NCBI GenBank assembly: GCA_005889535.1
Contig: VBHC01000119.1
Location: forward strand, 1 to 47,533
Length of the DNA stretch: 47,533 nt
Direction of reading: 5' to 3'
Source of the DNA: Chloroflexota bacterium
Lineage (GTDB): Bacteria > Chloroflexota > Dormibacteria > CF-121
Below the pieces are notes generated by a model that was not told where the DNA came from, searched no databases, and was given only the letters and a program-made list of their open reading frames with translations. This document shows, piece after piece, positions 1-7,725 of this stretch. How positions within the stretch are numbered: position 1 is the stretch's first letter; each line of letters opens with the position of its first letter. The translations under genes and the position numbers were made by a program.

Positions 1-181
1 TCAGGTTCATCGCCGTGGCCGCGCCCCGGATTTTGAAGGATCCAATGGGCTGCAGGTTCTCGAGCTTCAGGAAGATCTCGGCAGACGCATCCCACACGTT
101 CAGGCGGACCAATGGCGTTCGGATGGCGGCGCCGGCGATCAGCTGGCGAGCTCGGCGAACCTCGTCGAGCGTCAACGGCAT
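1..181 (-). CDS. Serine/threonine dehydratase family protein (PLP fold type II), N-terminal part
   Basis: Only the first 60 codons are present; the gene runs off the left edge. Translating the reverse complement from the ATG at 181 gives a typical threonine/serine dehydratase N-terminus: a helix-rich start, then KLENLQPIGSFKIRGA with the expected PLP lysine at residue 50. The family removes water and ammonia from serine, threonine or 3-hydroxyaspartate in the cytosol. It lies 5 bases downstream of the ornithine cyclodeaminase-family gene on the same strand, so the two are probably co-transcribed. That pairing resembles eutB/eutC (ectoine degradation) and bhcB/bhcD (hydroxyaspartate cycle), as well as ordinary catabolic dehydratases. 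The visible part cannot decide the substrate. Confidence 0.88.
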   Translation of the reverse strand, partial: MPLTLDEVRRARQLIAGAAIRTPLVRLNVWDASAEIFLKLENLQPIGSFKIRGAATAMNL

Positions 182-186
182 CGTTT

Positions 187-1182
187 TCACATCTGCACCG
201 TCTGGCCGGTACCGGTTTCCCTGGCCCGGCGGACAATATAAGCGGCTGATGCGACGTCCTCGACTGCGAGCCCCAGCGATTTGAACAGCGTCAGCTCGCG
301 GGCCGATCGGCGGCCCGGTTTCTTCCCGGTGAGGACCTCGCCCAGCTCGGCCTGCACGTGATCGCCCTTGACCGCCCCTTCCAGCATCGGGATCAGCAGG
401 TCGCCGGCTTCCGCGAGCGCCGACTCCCGCCGGTCCACGAACAGGCGGGCCGCCGCCATGGTGGGCGTGTCGATCTCACGAGACGTTGGGATCGACGATC
501 CAACCGCGTTGATATGCACGCCTTCCTTCAGCCAACCACGCTGCAGGATCGGTTCCGCGCTCGCGGTAACGGTGGCGACGATGTCGGCGCCGCGAACAGC
601 AGCGTCGGCCATGGCCTCAGCCTCAATTGGAAAGTTGAAACGCGATCGCTGCTCCAACGCGAGGGCGGCGGCGCGATCGGGGTTGCGGCTCCAGATCCGC
701 ACCCGGCGCAGGGGCCGAACGGCGGCAATCGCGTCGATGTGGGTGCGCGCTTGCACGCCGGCACCAAGGATGGCGAGCTCTACCGAATCAGGACGCGCGA
801 GCAGGTCTGTCGCTACCCCAGACACGGCCGCCGTCCGGATTGCCGTGATGGCCGCCCCGTCCATCATCGCGGACAGCCGCCCGGTATCCGCTTCGAAAAG
901 CAGAACAGCGCCCTGGTGGGTCTCGATTCCACGTTCGGCGTTGGCGGGAAAGACCAGGACGGCTTTCAGCCCGAGGGCGCCGTCCCGGCGCTCACCTGGC
1001 GCGATGTAACCCGGCATCAAACCGACGAAGCCGCTCGCGCCCGGAACCCGCATGATCATCCGCAGGGGGACCAGGGCCTCCCCTCGCGCGAGCGCCGTCA
1101 GCGCGTCGCGCATCACCTGGATGCATTCGGACATCGGCAGCAGGCGCGTCACCTCCTCACCGTTGAGCACCAGCACTTCCAT
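187..1182 (-). CDS. Ornithine cyclodeaminase / mu-crystallin family protein
   Basis: A 331-residue protein of normal family length. It carries the conserved substrate-side lysine region (GLKAVLVFP, Lys73), the MDGAAITAIRTAA segment (about 108-119) and a Rossmann nucleotide-binding GAGVQA at about 140-145. Family members include ornithine cyclodeaminase, alanine dehydrogenase, pyrroline/piperideine-2-carboxylate reductase, iminosuccinate reductase (BhcD) and EutC, and sequence alone does not separate them here. Its stop lies 5 bases before the start of the dehydratase, and its ATG overlaps the stop of the aldo/keto reductase by 1 base (TGATG), so the three genes probably form one operon. A reductase of imino acids produced by the neighbouring dehydratase is a reasonable inference. 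Confidence 0.87.
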   Translation of the reverse strand: MEVLVLNGEEVTRLLPMSECIQVMRDALTALARGEALVPLRMIMRVPGASGFVGLMPGYIAPGERRDGALGLKAVLVFPANAERGIETHQGAVLLFEADTGRLSAMMDGAAITAIRTAAVSGVATDLLARPDSVELAILGAGVQARTHIDAIAAVRPLRRVRIWSRNPDRAAALALEQRSRFNFPIEAEAMADAAVRGADIVATVTASAEPILQRGWLKEGVHINAVGSSIPTSREIDTPTMAAARLFVDRRESALAEAGDLLIPMLEGAVKGDHVQAELGEVLTGKKPGRRSARELTLFKSLGLAVEDVASAAYIVRRARETGTGQTVQM

Positions 1183-2162
1183 CAGGCCACTGCCGCCTCC
1201 ATTCGCGACGCCACCGCCTCGCGTTCATCCTTGGTCAGATGAATCTCGACGGCCTCGAGCCAGGGCCGAAACTGCGCAACGGTCCGTGGGCCAATCAGGG
1301 CGGAAGTCACCGAGGGGTGACTGATGACCCAGGCGAGAGCCAGCGCGCTCATATCGACACCGCGCTCGGCGGCGGCCGACCGCAGCGCGTCAATCGCCTG
1401 GAACGTGGCTGGATTCATCAGGTGCCGGTAGGGTTGCGGTCGGAGCTCGACGCGCGACCCGGGAGGCGGTGGATCACCGAAGCGGTACTTCCCGGTGAGC
1501 AGGCCACCCGACGTCGGACTGAAGGGCGTGACGGCGATCCGTTCAGTCTCCGCGAGTGGAAGGACGTCGGCCTCGATGGCGCGATCGAGCAGGCTGTAGC
1601 CATTTTGGACCGACTGATATCGGTGGACGCCCAGCCGATCGCTGGCCGCCAGCGAGTCGCGTAGCTGCGAGGCTGCGATGTTGCTCGCCCCGATATGCCG
1701 CACTTTCCCCGCCTGCATCAGATCATTCATCGTCTGCAACGTCTCCTCGATAGGGGTCGCCGGGTCAGGTTCCATGGTCACGTAGAGATCGATGTGGTCG
1801 GTCTGGAGGCGACGCAGGCTTCCCTCTATTGCCTCCATGATGTGGCGTCGCGAAAGGCTCCGGTCCTGAGGACCCTCGGCAACCGCATAGAACACCTTGG
1901 TGGAAATGATCGGGTCGCGGACCTTACGCTCCTTCAGCCAATCCCCGATCATCCGCTCGGAGGCCCCGCCACCATAGCTGTCCGCCGTGTCAAAGTAGTT
2001 GATGCCCGCGTCCCAGGCGTGGTTCATCAGGGCGAAGGCCGTCTGTTTGTCCTCCCCCTTCCCGAAAAGCTCCGGGGCAGAACCAATCCCGCCGAATCCC
2101 CCGCAGCCGAGCCCCAACACCGAGACACGCATCCCGGTCCGCCCCAACGCGCGGTACTCCAT
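1182..2162 (-). CDS. Aldo/keto reductase with non-canonical active site
   Basis: A 326-residue (beta/alpha)8 NADPH-dependent oxidoreductase of the AKR superfamily. Visible active-site residues are Asp58 and Tyr63 (FDTADSYGGG) and Lys89 (ISTKVF). The fourth tetrad residue, normally His in a segment like DLYLIHWPD, is replaced: here it reads DLYVTMEPD, placing Met130 where His is expected. The codons were checked on the reverse strand. The cofactor-side GKVRHIGASN segment is intact. This is the first gene of the operon with the ornithine cyclodeaminase-like and dehydratase genes, and it diverges from the bicupin gene across 52 bases. The missing histidine may mean altered chemistry or loss of carbonyl reduction. 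The substrate is unknown. Confidence 0.86.
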   Translation of the reverse strand: MEYRALGRTGMRVSVLGLGCGGFGGIGSAPELFGKGEDKQTAFALMNHAWDAGINYFDTADSYGGGASERMIGDWLKERKVRDPIISTKVFYAVAEGPQDRSLSRRHIMEAIEGSLRRLQTDHIDLYVTMEPDPATPIEETLQTMNDLMQAGKVRHIGASNIAASQLRDSLAASDRLGVHRYQSVQNGYSLLDRAIEADVLPLAETERIAVTPFSPTSGGLLTGKYRFGDPPPPGSRVELRPQPYRHLMNPATFQAIDALRSAAAERGVDMSALALAWVISHPSVTSALIGPRTVAQFRPWLEAVEIHLTKDEREAVASRMEAAVA

Positions 2163-2214
2163 TGTGCCTCCGCCGAGATGGTAAAGGTTTTGCCGTTGCT
2201 ATCATCCGCAGGTC

Positions 2215-3000
2215 ATGCTGGAACAGCGTCGGGCGCGCCTGCGCCAGGAACGGGAGATCGAACGCCTTGCCATCGATGGGGGCGCCGTCCAGTGGCTAGT
2301 CGACCGCGAGCTCGGCGCGGAGCATCTGATGGCCTACCGGATGACCGTCGACCGGGACTCGGCGGCAGGCCACGTCCACCTTGGGGCGGAGGAAGCCCTC
2401 TATGTTGTCGAGGGTGACGGTGAGGTGCGTGTCGAGCAGATCGTCCACCCGGTCGGCAAGGGTCGGGCGGTGTTCGTGCCGGAAGGCGACGCGCACAGCT
2501 ATGTCAACACCGGCGCAGCCCCCCTCGTGGTCGTGGGGGCCATGGCACCGGTCATCGATGTGGGCGACATTCACCCGGCGATGCCGGCTCTCGACCTTCG
2601 CGGCGTCCGGCAGTCGGCCCTCGAGCCGGCCGGGGTGGTGACGCCCACCACGATCGACGAGCGTCTCGTCACACCGACGCTGATGGGTGAACGCAGCTTC
2701 AGGCTGCTGGTCAGCCCGCAACTTGGTTGCCTACGGATGACGCTGTTCACCGGTATCATTCCGACGGGTCGGGCGCGGCTGCACGCGCACCCGCACGAAG
2801 AGCTCGTCTATATCCTTGCCGGCGACGGCCGCCTCTGGATCGAGGATGACCAGGTCGGTGAGCTGCGGCCGGGCTCAGTGGTTTTCGTCCCCGTCGGTGT
2901 ACGCCACACCCTGGAGAACACCGGTGCAGTCGACATGAAAGTGCTGGGCGCCTTCTCACCCGCGGGCTCCCCGGAGGCGAAGCTCACAGCATCGGGCTGA
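2215..3000 (+). CDS. Bicupin protein
   Basis: A 261-residue protein with two cupin beta-barrels (roughly residues 38-115 and 165-250). The first has a metal-site pattern GHVHLGAEE (His53, His55) with a later His94; the second has LHAHPHEE followed by GVRHTLENTG. Both therefore keep most of the histidine/glutamate ligands for a divalent metal. Bicupins include dioxygenases, decarboxylases, isomerases and small-molecule-binding proteins; nothing here fixes the reaction. The ATG at 2215 is preceded by a TATCAT hexamer ending 9 bases upstream, which would give a very short leader. The gene diverges from the aldo/keto reductase operon and is followed after 3 bases by a small hypothetical gene. Confidence 0.82.
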   Translation: MLEQRRARLRQEREIERLAIDGGAVQWLVDRELGAEHLMAYRMTVDRDSAAGHVHLGAEEALYVVEGDGEVRVEQIVHPVGKGRAVFVPEGDAHSYVNTGAAPLVVVGAMAPVIDVGDIHPAMPALDLRGVRQSALEPAGVVTPTTIDERLVTPTLMGERSFRLLVSPQLGCLRMTLFTGIIPTGRARLHAHPHEELVYILAGDGRLWIEDDQVGELRPGSVVFVPVGVRHTLENTGAVDMKVLGAFSPAGSPEAKLTASG

Positions 3001-3003
3001 CGC

Positions 3004-3384
3004 ATGAACACTTTCGAGATCGCGTACTCGCCGGTCTGGCGGATCTTTCTCTCAATTCTCGGTCTCACTCCGAGCCACTCCGGGATCACGGTTAGCCCGA
3101 CCGAGATGAGCTGCTGGATGGGTTGGGCCTTTCGGCTGCGAGTCACGCGTGGGCAGATCCGGCGCGCGGCCAGGACGGCGGACATCTGGTGGGCCGTCGG
3201 GGTTCACGTCGCTCCGAACGCGCGATGGATCGTGAATGGGTCGACTCACAACATCGTGACGATCGAACTGGAGCCCGAAGGACGTGGCCGATGCCTCGGA
3301 TTCCCCGTGCGGATTCGCGGTCTGAGCGTCAGCGTCAGGCGGCCCAAGGCCTTGCTTCAGGCATTGGCCGAACCAGTCCACTGA
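3004..3384 (+). CDS. Conserved small hypothetical protein
   Basis: A 126-residue protein beginning 3 bases after the bicupin stop, so likely co-transcribed. Its sequence looks like genuine coding and resembles a family of about 110-130-residue actinobacterial-type hypotheticals. The pattern is a beta-rich body with MGWAFRLRVTRGQI, a tryptophan-rich DIWWAVGVHV strand, WIVNGSTHNIVTIEL and a late GFPVRIRGLSVSV strand. The spacing of short beta strands would suit a PH-like or other small beta fold, but that is inference. No signal peptide or convincing membrane helix is seen. No function can be assigned. Confidence 0.7.
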   Translation: MNTFEIAYSPVWRIFLSILGLTPSHSGITVSPTEMSCWMGWAFRLRVTRGQIRRAARTADIWWAVGVHVAPNARWIVNGSTHNIVTIELEPEGRGRCLGFPVRIRGLSVSVRRPKALLQALAEPVH

Positions 3385-3690
3385 GGGCGGGCTCGACGGC
3401 CCTATTTAATCAAGAACTGCCGCTGGCCGGCGCCTCACGCCCGCACCGCTGGCATTGCCGGCGACCCAGCGCGCTGCCAGGCGGCTGTCCCCCAGGCGGA
3501 TAGATCCGACCGGTTTTGACCGATCCCGTTTCGACCGGCACATAGTGGTGGCCCAATATGGGGCATAGAAATCCGGGCGTTTGTATCGCAACTATCCCGA
3601 ACGGTCGCCATTTCCGAAGCATGGTTCAATCGTAGAGCCAAATGTTCGGCGTCGCCTGCCTCGGAACGGAACTTCTGGCATTCTATTCGG
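3385..3690. other. Intergenic region before the aminotransferase gene
   Basis: A 306-base stretch without a convincing gene. Near its start a weak dyad (AGGGC/GCCCT) followed by TATTTAAT could be a poor terminator for the preceding gene. Three copies of GACCG occur at 3508, 3518 and 3532, and a short dyad GCCC-N6-GGGC lies at 3551-3564. These could be regulator-binding marks for the downstream aminotransferase gene, but they are too short to be persuasive. Short open frames on both strands here have no ribosome site or family resemblance. Confidence 0.35.
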
Positions 3691-4863
3691 ATGTCGCGGG
3701 GCATGACGTCGCAGAAGTCGCGGTCGTTCACCGAGTCGGTGATTCGAGAGATGACCCGGCTTTGCCTGGCCGAACACGGCGATGACTGCCTTAACCTGGC
3801 TCAGGGGTTTCCAGATTTTGCCGCACCTACCGCGTTGAAGGAGGCGGCGGTCGACGCCATCCGCAAAGACTTCAACCAGTACGCCACCACCTGGGGGGCG
3901 AAGGTGATGCGCGACGCGATCGCGGCGAAAACCCAGCACTTCCGGCAGATGGCCGCGGATCCGGAGACCGAGATCACGGTCTGCTGCGGCGTTACGGAGG
4001 CGATGCTCTCGAGCATCCTGGCTCTGGTCGACCCGGGCGACGAGGTCATCATCTTCGAGCCGTTTTACGAGAACTACGGGCCGGATTGCATCCTATCCGG
4101 GGCCACGCCGGTGGTCGTGCCATTGGTCGCACCCGACTGGCACTTCGACCGTGACCAGCTGCGCCGAGCCTTCAATCCACGGACGCGGGCGATCATCATC
4201 AATACGCCGCACAACCCGACAGGCAAGGTCTACAGCCGTGCTGAGCTGACCTTCATCGCCGGCCTCTGTCAGGAATTCGACGCGCTAGCCATCACCGACG
4301 AGATCTACGAACACCTTGTCTACCGAGGCGAGCACATCAGCATCGCCACGCTAGACGGGATGCGCGATCGAACGGTGACCATCAACGGACTTTCGAAGAC
4401 GTACAGCGTCACCGGCTGGCGGCTCGCGTACGCCATCGCGCCTCCCGAGATGACCAACGCGATCCGCAAAGTCCATGACTTCGTGACCGTGGGAGCGCCC
4501 CATCCGCTCCAGGTGGCGGCCGCGACGGCGCTACGGTTTCCGGATCAGTACTACGTCGACCTGCTGGCGGCGTACCAGGAGCGGCGCGACTTCATGCTCG
4601 AGATCCTCGACGGAGCCGGCTTCAAGGCTTACCCGCCCGACGGCGCCTACTACGTCATGACCGACATCTCGCGGTTTGCCGAGGATGACGTCAGTCTCGC
4701 GCACCGCATGGTCCGCGAGATCGGCCTCGCCACGGTTCCCGGGAGCAGCTTCTACCTCGAACCCGAACGCGGCCGGGGACAGATCCGGTTCTCCTTCCCC
4801 AAGAAGATGGAAACCCTCCGAAGGGCCGCCGATCGGCTCAAACGGCTCCAGCGCGTTGCCTGA
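3691..4863 (+). CDS. PLP-dependent class I/II aminotransferase
   Basis: A 390-residue fold type I aminotransferase, normal in length. Landmarks are NTPHNPTGK (171-179, substrate/PLP asparagine), ITDEIYEH (Asp203 and Tyr206 around the PLP ring) and SKTYSVTGWR with the Schiff-base Lys236. The overall pattern, including LNLAQGFPDF near the N-terminus, resembles the kynurenine/methionine/glutamine aminotransferase group and DapC-type enzymes, which transfer amino groups between amino acids and 2-oxo acids in the cytosol. The ATG at 3691 lacks a clear Shine-Dalgarno; an alternative ATG is at 3703. Its stop overlaps the start of the zinc-ribbon gene by one base. The exact substrate is open. Confidence 0.87.
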   Translation: MSRGMTSQKSRSFTESVIREMTRLCLAEHGDDCLNLAQGFPDFAAPTALKEAAVDAIRKDFNQYATTWGAKVMRDAIAAKTQHFRQMAADPETEITVCCGVTEAMLSSILALVDPGDEVIIFEPFYENYGPDCILSGATPVVVPLVAPDWHFDRDQLRRAFNPRTRAIIINTPHNPTGKVYSRAELTFIAGLCQEFDALAITDEIYEHLVYRGEHISIATLDGMRDRTVTINGLSKTYSVTGWRLAYAIAPPEMTNAIRKVHDFVTVGAPHPLQVAAATALRFPDQYYVDLLAAYQERRDFMLEILDGAGFKAYPPDGAYYVMTDISRFAEDDVSLAHRMVREIGLATVPGSSFYLEPERGRGQIRFSFPKKMETLRRAADRLKRLQRVA

Positions 4864-5183
4864 TGTTTCTCGCCTGTCCGAACCGGTGCAGCACGAACCG
4901 ATTCGAGCTCTGGAATGCATCCGTTTTTGTCGACAGTCTCGGCCGCTATCTCGATTACAAGGCGGTCGATGCCCCGCTCTACCGCTGCACCGAGTGCGGC
5001 AGCCCGGCGGTGGACCTGGGCGAGGTCGCGGGGGCCATGGCGACCGACCGGGAAGAGCAGAAAAATCCCGTTCGCGAGTACGCCTGCCCGAGCTGCGAAG
5101 AGCTGTTCAGCGCACCGAAGGACCAGACGCTGGTGGTCTGCCCGAGTTGTGGGCAGACCTTCCCCGTGACTGACGCCCCCTAG
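4863..5183 (+). CDS. Small zinc-ribbon protein
   Basis: A 106-residue protein with four cysteine pairs: CPNRC near the N-terminus, CTEC at about 43-46, CPSC at about 76-79 and CPSC near the C-terminus, consistent with two zinc ribbons. It starts with an ATG sharing one base with the aminotransferase stop (TGATG), so translational coupling is likely. Its own stop overlaps the sirtuin stop from the other strand (shared CTAG). No enzymatic motif is present. It may bind nucleic acid or act as a protein-interaction module, but there is no direct evidence. Confidence 0.75.
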   Translation: MFLACPNRCSTNRFELWNASVFVDSLGRYLDYKAVDAPLYRCTECGSPAVDLGEVAGAMATDREEQKNPVREYACPSCEELFSAPKDQTLVVCPSCGQTFPVTDAP

Positions 5184-5938
5184 AGCGCGGCGACCTGTCC
5201 AACGACCTGCGGCAGGATCTCACCGGCCTTGCCGTGGATAACCACGGCGGCGAGGTCGTCGAACGGGGTGGGTTCCGCGTTGACGATGCAGAGTTCTGCG
5301 CCGTGCTCGCGGGCCATTCGCGGAATCCCCGCAGCGGGATAGACCTGGAGCGAGCTACCCACGATCAGGACGACATCGGCGGCCATCGCCATCGCCTGGG
5401 CATCGCGCAGCGCCGCCACGGGAAGCGCCTCGCCGAAGAGGACGACGGTTGGTTTGAGGAAGCGCCCACCGCAGGCCGGGCAGCTCGGCGGACAGTGCTC
5501 GCGGTTCATCCGGTCCGCCTGGTCGCGAGGGAGGCGGGCCTCGCAATCCAGGCATACGACCTCGTGCGATGAGCCATGCAGCTCCACCACCCGGCCGCTT
5601 CCCGCCTGTTGGTGCAGGCCGTCGGTGTTCTGGGTGACCACCGCGCGCAGGTGGCCCAGTCGCTCCAGCTCGACCAGCGCGCGATGAGCCGGATTCGGCT
5701 CTGCGTCCATGCGCCGGTGGTTCAGGCTGTACGTCCAGTACTGCGCCGGATCCCTGCGGAAGGTGTCGATGTGGGCCACCTTGTAGGGATCGAACTTGGT
5801 CCAGAGTCCGCCTTCGCCGCGAAAGTGCGGGATCCCGCTTTCCACCGAGACGCCGGCGCCGGTGAAGGCGATGCCAGAACGGGCCCGGCTGAGCAGCGCG
5901 GCGGCCTCGGCCAATGCGGCTCCGGCGACGGTAGTCAT
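5180..5938 (-). CDS. SIR2-family NAD-dependent protein deacylase (sirtuin)
   Basis: A 252-residue single-domain sirtuin. I chose the ATG at 5938, which overlaps the preceding PIG-L stop as ATGA; the frame extends upstream only into that gene. NAD-binding and catalytic motifs are clear: GAGVSVESGIPHFR (27-40), TQNTDG (102-107), catalytic His121 in ELHGSS, a four-cysteine zinc site (C129/C132 and C153/C156), KPTVVLFGE and GSSLQV. It removes acyl groups from lysine using NAD. The Tyr-x-x-Arg pair typical of class III desuccinylases is not evident in the NHRRMDAEPNPAH region, so simple deacetylation is more likely. It is the last gene of an etfB-etfA-PIG-L-sirtuin string. Confidence 0.9.
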   Translation of the reverse strand: MTTVAGAALAEAAALLSRARSGIAFTGAGVSVESGIPHFRGEGGLWTKFDPYKVAHIDTFRRDPAQYWTYSLNHRRMDAEPNPAHRALVELERLGHLRAVVTQNTDGLHQQAGSGRVVELHGSSHEVVCLDCEARLPRDQADRMNREHCPPSCPACGGRFLKPTVVLFGEALPVAALRDAQAMAMAADVVLIVGSSLQVYPAAGIPRMAREHGAELCIVNAEPTPFDDLAAVVIHGKAGEILPQVVGQVAAL

Positions 5939-6757
5939 CGAAGGCCGGCGAAGAGGTCGTCCTCCGGGACAGGCGCATCGACCGAGCTGCGCACCCGCTC
6001 GAAGGTCTCCATGGACCACGCCTTGGGCCCGAGCACCTCACTCAGCTTCAGGAACCAGCTGTCCTCGGGGATCTGGGTCCGATGGGCCCGCATCGCCCCA
6101 AGCTTCTTGTCGATGAACGGGCTGACGTCGAGCCAGGTTGTGACTCGGTCATCCGAAACCGCGAACGGCGGCGGCTCGCCATCGGTGGAAAAACGGTTTT
6201 CGACTCCGGCCCGCTGCATGGCCTCGGCCATCTGCCGCATCAGCGATTTGGGGAAGGCCGAATAGTAGAGCTTGCTGGGGCGAAACGGCTCGCCCCCCGG
6301 AAAGCGCTCGGCGTCACCGGCGTAGTAAAAGGCGCCGATCGCCACCCGGTGCGTCATGATGTGGTCGGGGTGGGCATAGCCACCGAACTCGTTCTGGGTG
6401 ACCATCACCTGCGGTCGGACTCGGCGCACCACCTGGATCAACCGTCCTATGGCTTCTTCTTCGTCGGAGGCCCGCCATGCCTGAGTCCTCGTAGCCGAGG
6501 AAGACCAGCTCCTTGACGCCGAGGACCTTCACCGCGTTGCGAAGCTCTCCCTCCCGAATCGTCGCCAGCCTGGGTGCGGCCTCCTTGGGATCCAGGTCCT
6601 TGTCGAGGATTTCCCCGACCTCGCCTCGAGTCGCCGTTACCAGCGTCGTCCGTACGCCTTCCGCGCTGTAGCGCGCCAGCGTGCCGCCCATGCCGATCGA
6701 CTCGTCGTCCGGGTGCGGCTCGACCGCCAGCAGGCTGAGTTCGCCCGTCCCGCTCAT
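5935..6757 (-). pseudogene. PIG-L family deacetylase, interrupted by a deletion/frameshift
   Basis: Two reading frames together make one PIG-L (LmbE-like) zinc deacetylase. The N-terminal half starts at 6757 and shows VEPHPDDES, the metal-binding motif. It loses frame after GYEDSGMAG at about 6475-6485. The C-terminal half continues in another frame with SDEEEAIGRLIQVVRRVRP, then the second metal region GGYAHPDH, to the stop at 5935. Related proteins usually have roughly a dozen residues between GMAG and the acidic stretch, so a small deletion of 3n+2 bases is the simplest explanation. The start overlaps the etfA stop (ATGA) and the end overlaps the sirtuin ATG. The family deacetylates N-acetylglucosaminyl conjugates. 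It may be a real pseudogene or an assembly fault. Confidence 0.8.
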
Positions 6758-7725
6758 TTGCCCTTGCGGGAGCGGACTTCCTGGATCAGCTGCGGCACGA
6801 TCTTGTGCACGTCCCCCACCACCCCCAGATCGGCGAGCTTGAAGATGGGCGCTTCGGGGTCCTTGTTAATGGCGATGATCGTCTTGGCGCCCTTCATGCC
6901 GACCGTGTGCTGCATGGCGCCCGAGATCCCAAGGGCAATGTAGACCGTCGGCTTGACGGTCTTCCCCGTCTGACCGATCTGGAACGCATACGGTTTCCAG
7001 CCGGCGTCGACGACGGCACGGCTGGCTCCCACGGCAGCCCCCAGCTCCGCCGCCAGCTCGTCGAGCATCTTGAAATTCTCGGGGGCTCCCAGCCCGCGAC
7101 CACCGCTCACGATCACCGCGGCATCCTCGAGCTTCGGGCCGCTCGCCTTTTCCTTTTCGCGCCGGAGTACCCTGGCAACCGGCTTACTGGAATCAATCGG
7201 GTCGGTGAGCGTCTCCACCTGTGGGGCAGAGGCGTCCTGCGCGGGTTGCGCGGCAACCGCCTTCGGTCGCAGCAGGACAAGGGTGGGGGCTTTTGACTTC
7301 GGCGCCGTCGTGACCAGTAGGCTGCCGCCGAACATCGGGGTAGTCACTGCCCAGCCGCCGTCCCGCCTGGCCACGTCGGTGGCATTGGCGATCAGCGCCG
7401 TTCCAAGACGAGCGCTCAGGCGGGCAGCGACGTCGCGACCGTCGTACGTCATCCCGAAGAGGACGAGATCCGGCTGATCCTTGCCGATCTGCTTGGCGAG
7501 CAGCTCCACCGCGGGCGTGGCGAGGATGTCGCGAAAGGCGGCGTCCTCGTGCACATAGACCTTCTGGGCTCCGTGCCTGGCGAGCGCATCGGCCGATTTT
7601 CTGGCCTCCGGGCCGAGAGCGATCGCGGTGGTTGGGCCCAGGGAGCGCGCTTTCGTCAGCAGCTCGAGCGCCACTGGCGACGGCGTTCCATCGCTGGTCT
7701 CCGCGAAGACAAAGATCCCGGCCAT
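6754..7725 (-). CDS. etfA: Electron transfer flavoprotein subunit alpha
   Basis: A 323-residue ETF alpha subunit. The C-terminal FAD-binding domain is characteristic: SGGRGLG, GASRAVVDAGW, QIGQTGKTVKP, IALGISGAMQH and AINKDPEAPIF in the usual order. With the beta subunit it forms a soluble FAD/AMP heterodimer that carries electrons from acyl-CoA and other dehydrogenases to the quinone pool through ETF:quinone oxidoreductase, which is not in this window. It begins with a 1-base overlap with etfB and ends in an ATGA overlap with the PIG-L gene, so at least these genes share a transcript. Confidence 0.95.
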   Translation of the reverse strand: MAGIFVFAETSDGTPSPVALELLTKARSLGPTTAIALGPEARKSADALARHGAQKVYVHEDAAFRDILATPAVELLAKQIGKDQPDLVLFGMTYDGRDVAARLSARLGTALIANATDVARRDGGWAVTTPMFGGSLLVTTAPKSKAPTLVLLRPKAVAAQPAQDASAPQVETLTDPIDSSKPVARVLRREKEKASGPKLEDAAVIVSGGRGLGAPENFKMLDELAAELGAAVGASRAVVDAGWKPYAFQIGQTGKTVKPTVYIALGISGAMQHTVGMKGAKTIIAINKDPEAPIFKLADLGVVGDVHKIVPQLIQEVRSRKGK

